Assembly: GCF_018402285.1 (NCBI RefSeq)
Contig: NZ_JAGYJH010000003.1
Span: 806,001 to 870,000 of the forward strand
Length of the DNA: 64,000 bases
Direction: 5' to 3'
From: Hyphomonas sp.
GTDB taxonomy: Bacteria > Pseudomonadota > Alphaproteobacteria > Caulobacterales > Hyphomonadaceae
Positions within the stretch are counted from its first letter, which is position 1. Every line of letters starts with the position of its first letter. The translations under genes and the position numbers were made by a program. The notes under the pieces were generated by a model. That model made no database searches. It was not told the origin of the DNA and saw only the letters and a program-made list of their open reading frames with translations. Below are positions 53,061 to 61,016 of the stretch, in pieces.

Positions 53061-53158
53061 CTCCCCCCTTTTTGCCTCGGCCGCTGCGCGGTTTCGTTTG
53101 CCGCGCCGCCCATTCTGCCTATTCTGTTTCCAGGTTCAAAAAACCAAGGGAGACAGGC

Positions 53159-54167
53159 ATGGGTAAGCAGGGTGTCAGCCGCCGGCAGATGATCGGCGGA
53201 TCGGCCGCCATCATGGGCGCGATGAGCGGAGCGCCAAAGGCGCTGGGCGAGACCGGGCCGCAGGCGCCGCCGCCCGGCGCGCTGAATGGCAAGACGATCC
53301 TGATAACGGGCGCAGCTTCCGGCTTTGGCCGTCTGGGAGCGGAGCACTATGCCCGCCTGGGCGCGCGGGTGTTTGCCACGATGCGGGGTCTGCCCCGGCC
53401 CGAGGCCGATGACCTCGCCCGGCTTGCCCGCAGTGAAGGACCTCGCGATCGAAGTCGTCGAAATCGACGTCAATTCGGACGAAAGCGTCACCGCCGGTGT
53501 TGCGGCAATCCTCGCGAAGACCGGCGGCACGCTCGACGTTCTGATCAACAATGCCGGGATCGGGCTTGGCGGACCGATTGAGGTCCAGGACATGGAAGCC
53601 ACAAAGCTCCTGTTCGAGACCAATGTGTTCGGCCCCCACCGGATGGCGCGCGCTGTGCTTCCCGCCATGCGCGCGGCAGGTCAGGGGCAGATATTTCAGG
53701 TCTCCTCCCAGCTTGGCCGGGTGATCATTCCGGGCATCGGACAATACTCGCCGACCAAGTTTGCCCTGGAGGCGCTATCGGAGAGCCTTGCCTATGAGGT
53801 GGCGGCGCAGGGGATCGAGATCACGATCATCCAGCCAGGCGGCTATCCCACGAAGATCTGGGAAAAGAGCACCGCGCGGGCAGCAGCCCTCAAGGCCCGC
53901 ACGCCGCAGGCTTTGCTGGACGCCTATCCTGAAATGACCGCCGGCATGGGCCAGCCCGGCAGCGGGGGCGGAACAACCGACCCGATGGACATCCCGCGCG
54001 CCATTGCCGAGATCATCGCCCTGCCACGCGGCGAGCGGCCGCTGCGGCGCGCGGTCCACCCCGGCAACAAGCCGCAGGAAGGGATCAACGCGGTCTCTCG
54101 CGAAACCCAGCTTGCCATGCTTGGCAACTCGCCCTGGGGACCGGTTGTCCGGGACGTCCTCGATTAG
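53159..54167 (+). pseudogene. Tat-type SDR oxidoreductase, frameshifted
   Basis: The N-terminal frame starts at 53159 (AAGGGAGA upstream) with a twin-arginine-like signal (SRRQMIGGSAAIMGAM) and the cofactor motif ILITGAASGFGRLGAEHY. The frame must shift by one base to continue into KDLAIEVVEIDVNSDESV, LINNAGIGLGGPIEV and the YSPTKFALEAL active site (YxxxK). Removing one C from the CCC run at 53427-53429 restores a continuous SDR of about 335 residues (reading LAAVKDLAIE). It is either a mutated gene or a base-calling error. An exported SDR would be unusual. Confidence 0.75.
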
Positions 54168-54190
54168 GGATTGATCCGCCTTCGGAGGGC

Positions 54191-54523
54191 CTAGAGAAGG
54201 ATGGTGCCTTTGCCATCCTTCTCCATCGCGCGGATATAGGAGGGGTATTCCCGCATCTGCCTGAGGAAGCGGAAGGCATTGGGGAAGTCTGCTTCGGTCA
54301 TGCCGCCCCGGTGGGCGCACAGCTCCATCGAATAGCCCATCACGATGTCAGCCGCGGTGAGTTCATCACCGGCAAACCATTTGCTCTGGCCGAGTGTCTT
54401 CTCGATCTCCCGGAACAGGGCAGCCAGCCGCGGACCGAAGAAGGCCTGATCCAGCGCGCCGACGAGCGACTTGGCGACGGGCCGCACCAGAAAGGGCGAG
54501 CGCGCTGTCAGCGCCATCATCAT
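54191..54523 (-). pseudogene. C-terminal half of a glutathione S-transferase
   Basis: The 110-residue ORF matches only the all-helical C-terminal GST domain (WFAGDELTAADIVMGYSMEL is typical); the glutathione-binding N-terminal thioredoxin fold is missing. The reading frame begins with three ATGs at 54523, directly behind AAAGGAG at 6 nt, so it could be translated as a minigene. The sequence upstream is AT-rich and unlike a GST. The simplest reading is that an insertion or deletion removed the 5' half, at the edge of the Fic island. Confidence 0.72.
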
Positions 54524-54715
54524 GAAGCTCCTTTAGATAGAATTTTATGGCCCTTGCGCATGCATGCGGATCGTTGAAATCTGCAATGAAATAATTGATT
54601 TGATATGCTTTTTGTATTATTGCTGTTTGCTACCATTTGTTGCAGAATGCGGGATGCGTGCGGACATGGTCGCGGCTGCACTGGGTGTGCGGACGGGGTC
54701 GTGAGAGACGCGAGG

Positions 54716-54764
54716 GGCAACAGGCAACAGGCAACAGGCAACAGGCAACAGGCGAAAGGCGACA
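54716..54764 (+). repeat. Heptamer tandem repeat GGCAACA
   Basis: Five perfect GGCAACA units (54716-54750) and two variants GGCGAAA and GGCGACA (54751-54764). The unit length of seven would shift any reading frame when copy number changes. It lies in non-coding DNA. Confidence 0.9.
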
Positions 54765-54881
54765 GGCTCGTTTCGGGCTGACCGCCAGTTGACGGTCAGA
54801 AAATGCGTGCCTATCTCAATTCCAACAACACCCCTCAGGCCTAGAGCGCGAGCTTGCCCAATACCGAGGGGTTGCTTCTTT

Positions 54882-54912
54882 GAGGCCTTCTCGAATCCGT
54901 CGAGGAGGCCTC
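54882..54912 (+). terminator. Stem-loop followed by T-rich tract
   Basis: GAGGCCT-t-CTCGA pairs with TCGAG-g-AGGCCTC around loop ATCCG; TTTGATTT follows. It could end transcripts entering from the left or mark the border of the island. Confidence 0.5.
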
Positions 54913-55007
54913 TTTGATTTGGGCGAAAGCTGCAGACTTCCGTTAAGGAGCAGATCTCCCTTTTGAAAGGGCAAGGGGGCGCCGACACGCGCCTTTCCGG
55001 CGCCTTT

Positions 55008-55140
55008 TTCGACCTGAGTGGCTGATTTGGATTGATTTTCGACATTCCGTTGTCATTTTCGACAGGGTCATGTAGTTAGCTGTTTTCGACCGCTCGTCCG
55101 GTTGAGACGTCTATTTCGACATTTCCGAGAGGGATTCGAC
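55008..55140 (+). repeat. Six direct TTCGAC repeats in front of fic
   Basis: TTCGAC occurs at 55008, 55038, 55058, 55085, 55115 and 55135, with intervals 30, 20, 27, 30 and 20 bp; four copies are TTTTCGAC. Near-helical phasing puts most copies on one DNA face, as in multi-site operators or iterons. The series ends 3 bp before the fic start codon. Confidence 0.7.
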
Positions 55141-55142
55141 AC

Positions 55143-56699
55143 GTGAGCCAGTTTCAGACGTCGCCTGCGAGTTTTCAGGATCAACCCTTGCCGGACGGGA
55201 CAAGCCTGATCGGCTGGTCTGCGCTGGTTCATGGGCTCGGGCTTGCTGCGCCGGTGCGTCAACCGGCCTGTGTGTCGTCGGCGCATGTCCGGGGGACGCA
55301 GCGCCTGGAGGGGGCCTGGCGGATATTCGACAAACGGTTTGATCCAGGCAACGATCCGGTCGCGCACATCCTTTTCGCGCTGCGCAACGAGACGTTTGAC
55401 CTCCTGGTGCTGAAACGCGCGTTCGACGCGCTCGGCCCGGCGCCGCTCGAAGCCTATATCGCTGGCGCACCCACCGGCGTGTTCGCCCGCAGGCTCTGGT
55501 TCTTCTACGAGACGTTAATGGGTGCGCGCCTCGATCTTCCCGATGCGCCGAAGATCGCCGCGATCGATGCGCTCGATCCCGCAGACTATATCACTCTCGA
55601 CCGGCCGCAGCTTTCGGCGCGCCACCGCGTCCGGGACAACCTGCTCGGCGGCAAGGGCTTCTGCCCCATCGTGCGGCGCACTGAGGCGCTGGACCGCTTC
55701 ATGGCGATGGACCTCGCGGGCAGGGCGAAGAAGACGATCGGCGCGACCGGCGCGCAACTCGTCTCGCGCGCGGCCAGCTTCATGCTGCTCGCCGACAGCC
55801 AGGCGAGTTTTGCCATCGAGGGCGAGCGCCCGCCGCGAGACCGTCTCGAGCGCTGGGCGAAGGCGCTCAAGGAAGCAGGAAAGCGGCCCCTGAACCAAAC
55901 CGAAATCTACCGGCTGCACGGCATCCTGCTCGGCGACAGCCGGTTCACCACTGTCGGCTATCGCACCGGCGGCGTGTTCCTTGGCGAGCGCGATCACGAC
56001 CAACAGCCCTTGCCAGAATTCATCGGGGCACGGGCGGACGAAGTGCCGGACCTGATGCTTGCACTGAACACCTGCAACAACCGTCTGCGCGCAACGGCGG
56101 TTGACGCCGTCATTCATGCGGCGGCGATCGCGTTCGGATTTGTCTATGTGCATCCGCTCGAAGACGGGAACGGGCGCCTGCACCGGTGCCTCATCCACCA
56201 TGTCCTGGCCGAGCGCGGATTTGCGCCGCCCGGCATGGTGTTTCCGGTGTCCAGTGTGATGCTGGACCGGATCGAGGACTACCGGGCCGTGCTGCAGGCA
56301 CATTCAGGGCTCCTGATGCCTTTCATCGAGTGGCGCCCGACGCCGCAGCGCAATGTCGAAGTCCTGAACGACACGGGCGATCTCTACCGCTATTTCGACG
56401 CGACCGGCGCGGCGGAGTTTCTCTACGCCTGCGTCCAGCGCACGATCGAGACCGACCTGCCGAAAGAGATCGCCTGGCTGCGCGCGCATGACGCGGCGAT
56501 GCGCCAGATCATGGACCGCGTCGAGATGCCCGACCGGCTGGCGCAGGACTTCATCATGTTCGTGCGCCAGAACGGCGGGCAGCTGTCGAAGGCGCGTCGG
56601 ACCGGCGCGTTTGCTGAGCTGACGGATACGGAGGTTACGTCGCTTGAGGACGCGGTGCGGGACGCGTTCGAGGCTTATATGGCGGCGGGATTTAAGTGA
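55143..56699 (+). CDS. Fic-domain protein (AMPylase type) with N-terminal inhibitory motif
   Basis: The 518-residue protein has a Fic core with HPLEDGNGRLHR (H337-R348, matching HxFx(D/E)GNGRxxR with Leu for Phe). About 110 residues earlier is SFAIEG (S222-G227), fitting the inhibitory (S/T)xxxE(G/N) helix of class II Fic proteins. It should transfer AMP or another nucleotide to a target and be autoinhibited by E226. A long N-terminal region (1-200) precedes the inhibitory helix; a C-terminal region follows. Start GTG at 55143. The gene is flanked by repeats on its 5' side and a DUF3883 gene on its 3' side. Toxin, defence or regulatory role is open. Confidence 0.87.
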   Translation: MSQFQTSPASFQDQPLPDGTSLIGWSALVHGLGLAAPVRQPACVSSAHVRGTQRLEGAWRIFDKRFDPGNDPVAHILFALRNETFDLLVLKRAFDALGPAPLEAYIAGAPTGVFARRLWFFYETLMGARLDLPDAPKIAAIDALDPADYITLDRPQLSARHRVRDNLLGGKGFCPIVRRTEALDRFMAMDLAGRAKKTIGATGAQLVSRAASFMLLADSQASFAIEGERPPRDRLERWAKALKEAGKRPLNQTEIYRLHGILLGDSRFTTVGYRTGGVFLGERDHDQQPLPEFIGARADEVPDLMLALNTCNNRLRATAVDAVIHAAAIAFGFVYVHPLEDGNGRLHRCLIHHVLAERGFAPPGMVFPVSSVMLDRIEDYRAVLQAHSGLLMPFIEWRPTPQRNVEVLNDTGDLYRYFDATGAAEFLYACVQRTIETDLPKEIAWLRAHDAAMRQIMDRVEMPDRLAQDFIMFVRQNGGQLSKARRTGAFAELTDTEVTSLEDAVRDAFEAYMAAGFK

Positions 56700-56766
56700 G
56701 GGGATGGGCGGGAAGTTCGCGCGTTCGTTCGTACACAGAGCGTCTGCTGTGCGCAATCAATCGAGG

Positions 56767-57291
56767 TCACCCAAAAGACGCCTGATAGTTTACCGGCTGA
56801 AGCGCGACGTGGTCTTCAAGTGGCGGCTTCAACTCGAACGCCTTTGGCGCCTTCGCGAAGTCGTAAAGGCGGATGAGCCGGAATTCTTCTGGCCGCTCCT
56901 GTGAAAAGCTGAGCTCGTTCGGTGAAATGAAGAAGGGCGTGCGTTCGTAGCCGACGGTCGTTTTAACTTCGAGAAAGCGCTCGGCGCCGTCCGTCTCGAA
57001 GGACAGGATGTCGTATCCGGCGCCGTCGCCATCAAGGTGAGCCACCCAACGGACCTTGCCCGCGAGGTCGTCACGGCCCTCGCTCCGCAGGCGCGTCTGC
57101 TCCGACACGACGACACGTTCCTCGCCGAGTTTGCCGAGCTCCCGGTTGCGGGCATCCCGCGCGGCGGGGTCGAACTTTCGCATAAGGCGGATGATGTTGG
57201 CATCCGTGTCGTCCTCGGACCGGTTGAAGTCCGGCGCGGGTCCGGAACGACTGTGGCTGCTGGGGTTTCGCGGCCTGAGATCCGTGTACAA
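56767..57291 (-). CDS. DUF3883 (PD-(D/E)xK nuclease-like) protein, probably 5'-truncated
   Basis: The 174-residue product is little more than a DUF3883 domain. KLGEERVVVSEQTRLRS, then HLDGDGAGYDILSFETDG and RFLEVKTTVGYERTPFF give the D...ExK arrangement of restriction-like nucleases, followed by FRLIRLYDF. Full-length relatives usually have a further N-terminal part. The only usable start in frame is TTG at 57291 without a Shine-Dalgarno, and the frame stays open to 57378. It is convergent with fic (67 bp). Such domains are found in defence and DNA-handling proteins; function here unknown. Confidence 0.7.
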   Translation of the reverse strand: MYTDLRPRNPSSHSRSGPAPDFNRSEDDTDANIIRLMRKFDPAARDARNRELGKLGEERVVVSEQTRLRSEGRDDLAGKVRWVAHLDGDGAGYDILSFETDGAERFLEVKTTVGYERTPFFISPNELSFSQERPEEFRLIRLYDFAKAPKAFELKPPLEDHVALQPVNYQASFG

Positions 57292-57499
57292 AGTCCGTAA
57301 ACGGAGATTATGGAGCGGCGCTGATTTGGTCTGGATTGCCAGCCGGTGCTGCAGGATTGATCTGTGTAAGCGGTGATTTCAGGTCTTGCGGGCGGGACGA
57401 TGCCGGGTCTGCGGGTCCCTGCGTCGGGAGTTAGCCATCGATGGCTAGTCCGTCCTGGTCCACTGTCCATGCATCATGGGTCAGGCTGTGGAGACATAA

Positions 57500-57527
57500 A
57501 AAGCCCCCTTCCGGAGAAGGGGGCTTT
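57500..57527 (-). terminator. Intrinsic terminator of the S9 peptidase gene
   Basis: AAAGCCCCCTTC and GAAGGGGGCTTT form a perfect 12-bp stem with a CGGA loop; on the minus strand it is followed by TTTTTATG. It lies 22 bp after the peptidase stop codon and also closes the island on the right. Confidence 0.85.
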
Positions 57528-57548
57528 GAGTGCCGTCAGACGGCAGAC

Positions 57549-59528
57549 TTAGTCCTTGGCAAGGACTTCCTGCAGGAACATGGTTTCGGCTTCACGCTGG
57601 GCCTCGCGATTGGACTTCTTGCGGAAGCCGTGGCCCTCATCCATCGCCATCAGGAACCAGGCGGGGACACCGTTGGCCTTGACGGCTTCGAGGATCTGCT
57701 CGGCTTCCGTGTACGGAACGCGTGGGTCGTTATAGCCCTGGATCACGAAGAGCGGCCTGGTGATCTTAGAAGCGTTTTTCAGCGGCGAGATTTCGTCGAA
57801 GAAGGCGGCAACAACCGGATCGCGCTCATCGCCATATTCCACACGCCGCAGGTCGGCGCGGTAGCCTTCGGTGTTCTCCAGGAAGGTCTTGAAGTCGGAG
57901 ATGCCGACAATGTTGATGCCCGCCGCGATACGGTCGGCATAGTCGATCATCGAGGCAAGCACCATATAGCCGCCATAGGAGCCGCCATAGACGATGACCT
58001 TGTCCTTATCGAGATCGGACTGCGTTTCGATCCAGTCAAGCAGGGCGCCGATATCCTCGACCGACTTCTTGCGGTTGAGGCCATTGTCGAGCGACACATA
58101 GGTCTTGCCATAGCCCGACGAGCCGCGAACATTGGGCACGACGACAGCCAGGCCAAGCTCGTTCACCCAGTATTGGGAGACCGACGAAAAGCCCGGGCGG
58201 GCCTGAGCTTCCGGTCCGCCATGGATGGAGATGATGACCGGGAAGGGGCCTTCGCCTTCGGGCTTGTAGATGAAGGCAGGGATGTCCATGCCATCGGCAT
58301 TGGGATAATCGAACAGTGTCGGCTCAACAAAGTTTTCGGGGTTCAGGCCGCCGGTTTCCGCTTCGGTCCAGCGGGTGAGGTTCAGCGTCGCCACATCGAA
58401 TGACCAGGCGTCCGCCGGGCTGGTGGCGGCGTTGAACGTGAAGCCGACATGATCACCGCTGCGGGAGAAGACCAGACCTGAGGCGATGCCGACGGGCAGG
58501 GTCGGGCCAGGGCGAACGAGGCCGCTGGCAACATCGAGCAGGCGGATGGTGCCCAGCCCGCCTTCGTTCAACGTAAAGGCAACCGTCTTGCCATCGGGCG
58601 AGAGCGTCCAGTCGGAGACACCCCAGTCGATATCGCCGGTATAGTTGGTCACCGTGCCATCGGCCGTGATGCGTACAAGATTGGAAAACTCGCTGTCCTT
58701 GTCGGTCACCGTCAGGACAGACCCGTCGGCCAGAAGCGCGCCGCCGGAATAGGCGACCGTGTCGTCCGGGTTGAGCTGGGTCAGGGTGGCGGTGGCAACG
58801 TCCAGCGTGAAGAGATAGCTTTCGGCGATCGAGATGTAGCGCTGCAGGAGCAGTTTCGATCCGTCATCGGACCAGTCCACCGGTCCAATGGCGCCTTCGC
58901 CTTCCAGCGCAACCCGGATGCTGGCCGGGTCTGCCGGATCGCCGATGATGATGTCATTGTTCGGGTCGCCCGGATGGGTGCGGGCCCAGGCGGCCAGCGA
59001 GCCGTCATCAGACCAAAGCGCGCCGCCATTGCGGGTGCCGGGCTCTGTGAAGCCGGCGATGCGGCCGGTTTCCATGTCGAAGCGGTAGCCCTGATAATAT
59101 TCGTCTCCGCCCTTGTCGCGCGCGAACAGGAAGGCGCCGCCTTCAGGGTTCATGGTGGCGTTGGAGACAGTCTCCTCAAAGAAGGTCAGCTGGCGGCGGG
59201 CGCCGGCCGGGGATTTGACCTCGTGCAGCTGGTTGGTGTCGCCAAAGCGCGTGGTGATGAGGATGCCGCCGTCTCCGGTCCAGTCGAGGAAGCCATGGCC
59301 GCGGACGTTTTCATAGGCCGCGAGGCGCTCGGAAATCTCGGCCGGGATTTCAGGGATCGATTCCATCACGAGATTGCCTTTGGTCACCCGTTCGCTGGCG
59401 GGGGCCTCGGCAGGCGCTGGGGCGGTCCCGGTCAGTGCGGCGGGCGGCGGCGTGGCTGTCTGCGCGCAGGCAGCAAGGGCTGCGGCGAGCGCCGCAATGG
59501 ATACGAAGCTGAGTGTGCGTCGTTGCAT
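57549..59528 (-). CDS. S9 family prolyl oligopeptidase lipoprotein
   Basis: A 659-residue exported peptidase. The signal peptide ends in lipobox ALAAC, followed by an Ala/Pro/Thr linker. Repeats of a beta-propeller follow (DGGILITTRFGDTNQLHEV, SDDGSLAAWAR, SPDGKTVAFTLNEGG). The C-terminal alpha/beta hydrolase has the nucleophile GGSYGGYM, acid in GYNDPRVP and histidine in DEGHGF. It should cut short peptides in the periplasm or at the outer membrane. Start 59528 is the first ATG. Divergent from the phosphodiesterase gene. Confidence 0.92.
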   Translation of the reverse strand: MQRRTLSFVSIAALAAALAACAQTATPPPAALTGTAPAPAEAPASERVTKGNLVMESIPEIPAEISERLAAYENVRGHGFLDWTGDGGILITTRFGDTNQLHEVKSPAGARRQLTFFEETVSNATMNPEGGAFLFARDKGGDEYYQGYRFDMETGRIAGFTEPGTRNGGALWSDDGSLAAWARTHPGDPNNDIIIGDPADPASIRVALEGEGAIGPVDWSDDGSKLLLQRYISIAESYLFTLDVATATLTQLNPDDTVAYSGGALLADGSVLTVTDKDSEFSNLVRITADGTVTNYTGDIDWGVSDWTLSPDGKTVAFTLNEGGLGTIRLLDVASGLVRPGPTLPVGIASGLVFSRSGDHVGFTFNAATSPADAWSFDVATLNLTRWTEAETGGLNPENFVEPTLFDYPNADGMDIPAFIYKPEGEGPFPVIISIHGGPEAQARPGFSSVSQYWVNELGLAVVVPNVRGSSGYGKTYVSLDNGLNRKKSVEDIGALLDWIETQSDLDKDKVIVYGGSYGGYMVLASMIDYADRIAAGINIVGISDFKTFLENTEGYRADLRRVEYGDERDPVVAAFFDEISPLKNASKITRPLFVIQGYNDPRVPYTEAEQILEAVKANGVPAWFLMAMDEGHGFRKKSNREAQREAETMFLQEVLAKD

Positions 59529-59681
59529 GGCAATTTCCCCATCAGAAGTTTTTCATGACGGTGTGTTTAGTGCGTTCGGCTCATCCGTCACGCATTTTTC
59601 AGCGGCAGGGCTTCACATCCCCGCTACAATCGGGGTCTAAGGCGTCTGATTGTTTTCAGGCAGGTTTGCGGGAGTTCGGGC

Positions 59682-61016
59682 ATGGCAGGTTTCAGGGCAG
59701 CGGGGATATGGCTTGTCGCGGCGGCCCTGATCGCAGGCTGCAAGTCGGCGCCGAGCGAAGTGCCCCCGCCTGCATCGCTGACCTCGCCGCAGATCGGGGA
59801 AACCGCGCCCGCCGAGGCACAGGCTGAAGACGCGCCGCTGGTGTTGATGATCGGTCTGGACGGCCTCAATCCGGCAATGATTGACCGCTGGGATGCGCCC
59901 AACCTCAAGGCGCTCGCCGCGCGCGGCGTGCGCGCCGAAGCCATGCGGCCGGTGATGCCGAGCGTGACCTTCGTCAACTTCTATTCGCTCGCGACCGGGC
60001 TCTATCCCGAGCATCACGGGATGGTGGAGAACGCCCCTTATGACAAGGCGGCAAAGGAACAGTTTGACCGCGCAACAGGCCCCGCAGAAGAGCGCTGGTG
60101 GCAGGGTGAGCCGATCTGGATCACGGCCGAAAAGCAGGGCCTTGCCACCTCCATCATGTTCTGGCTGGGCTCTGAAGTGGCCCATGACGGGGTGCGGCCC
60201 ACCCGCTGGACGCCCTATGAGCACAACAAGCCCTATCAGGACCGGGTGGACGACGTGCTGGCCTGGTATGACGCGCCCGAGGCAGAGCTTCCCCGCTTTG
60301 CAGCGGTCTACTTTGACCGCGTCGACACCAACGCCCATTATTTCGGGCCGGTCTCGGACAAGGCGAAGGAAGCGGTTGCAGAAGTGGACGGCTATGTCGG
60401 CCAGCTGGCCGGCGGCCTGAAGGCCAGGGGCCTGCTCGAGCGCACGACCATCATCGTGGTGTCAGATCACGGGATGGCCTGGGTGGACCCGGAAAAGGTG
60501 ATGGATATCGGTCAGTTCCTGGACCTTGACGCTCTCACCGTGCCCCAGTTCAACGGGCCGTATGGCGGCTCAAACCATCCTTTCCTGCACATCTATGGCG
60601 AGGGCGACGCGCTGGAGACGGCCTATGAGGGCCTGAAGGATTTTGACGAACATATCCACGTCTACAAGCGCGGCGAGATGCCCGAGCATTACCGTTTCGA
60701 CCATCCGACCCGCGGGCCTGACCTGTTCCTTGTGGCCGATCCGGGCTGGTCAGTTCGCAATGCCAATCTCGGAGGCTGGCGCGCGCCCATCCCTGGCCAG
60801 CACGGTTATGACAGTTACGATCCCACGATGGCCGCCACCTTCATCGCCGCCGGCCCGGTCTTTCCGCAAGGGGAGACGGCCGCGCCCTTCGAGAATGTGA
60901 ATGTCTACCTGATGATTGCCTGCGCGCTGGGGATCGAGCCGGCGCAGACCGATGGCAACCCGGAGATCGTGGAAACGGTAACGGGCGGGCGCTGCCCGGC
61001 TACCCGTCAGGAATAG
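59682..61016 (+). CDS. NPP-type phosphodiesterase lipoprotein (alkaline phosphatase superfamily)
   Basis: The 444-residue protein has a lipoprotein signal (ALIAGC) and a Pro/Ala linker, then the ectonucleotide pyrophosphatase fold. Metal site Asp is in MIGLDGLNP, the nucleophile Thr in MPSVTFVNFYSLATG, then FDRVDTNAHYFG, VVSDHGMAWV and PGQHGYDS as the other metal ligands. It should hydrolyse nucleotide or lipid phosphodiesters in the periplasm. It overlaps the S1P-lyase-like gene convergently by 10 bp. Confidence 0.9.
   Translation: MAGFRAAGIWLVAAALIAGCKSAPSEVPPPASLTSPQIGETAPAEAQAEDAPLVLMIGLDGLNPAMIDRWDAPNLKALAARGVRAEAMRPVMPSVTFVNFYSLATGLYPEHHGMVENAPYDKAAKEQFDRATGPAEERWWQGEPIWITAEKQGLATSIMFWLGSEVAHDGVRPTRWTPYEHNKPYQDRVDDVLAWYDAPEAELPRFAAVYFDRVDTNAHYFGPVSDKAKEAVAEVDGYVGQLAGGLKARGLLERTTIIVVSDHGMAWVDPEKVMDIGQFLDLDALTVPQFNGPYGGSNHPFLHIYGEGDALETAYEGLKDFDEHIHVYKRGEMPEHYRFDHPTRGPDLFLVADPGWSVRNANLGGWRAPIPGQHGYDSYDPTMAATFIAAGPVFPQGETAAPFENVNVYLMIACALGIEPAQTDGNPEIVETVTGGRCPATRQE

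Larger units (their letters stand above)
54524..55142. other. Atypical non-coding stretch: AT-rich block, heptamer repeats, hairpin, TTCGAC repeats
   Basis: From 54524 to about 54650 the GC content drops strongly compared with all neighbours. A seven-unit heptamer repeat follows at 54716-54764, a stem-loop at 54882-54912 and a series of TTCGAC repeats at 55008-55140. No convincing gene is present; a 142-codon minus-strand frame runs across the repeats but has neither codon-like composition nor a ribosome binding site. The stretch separates the truncated GST from fic and looks like the left part of an acquired segment. Confidence 0.6.

Noticed and set aside
54890..54904. CTCGAATCCG as a possible tRNA T-arm fragment or integration site
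   Set aside because: It is the inner part of a longer stem-loop; no acceptor stem, anticodon arm or CCA is near.
54617..55045. Minus-strand frame of 142 codons across the heptamer repeat
   Set aside because: The product is low-complexity where it crosses the repeat (LLPVACCLLPVA), has no ribosome binding site, and no recognisable domain.
55008..55140. TTCGAC series as a CRISPR-like array
   Set aside because: The repeat is only 6-8 bp, spacing is 20-30 bp and irregular, and there are no cas genes.
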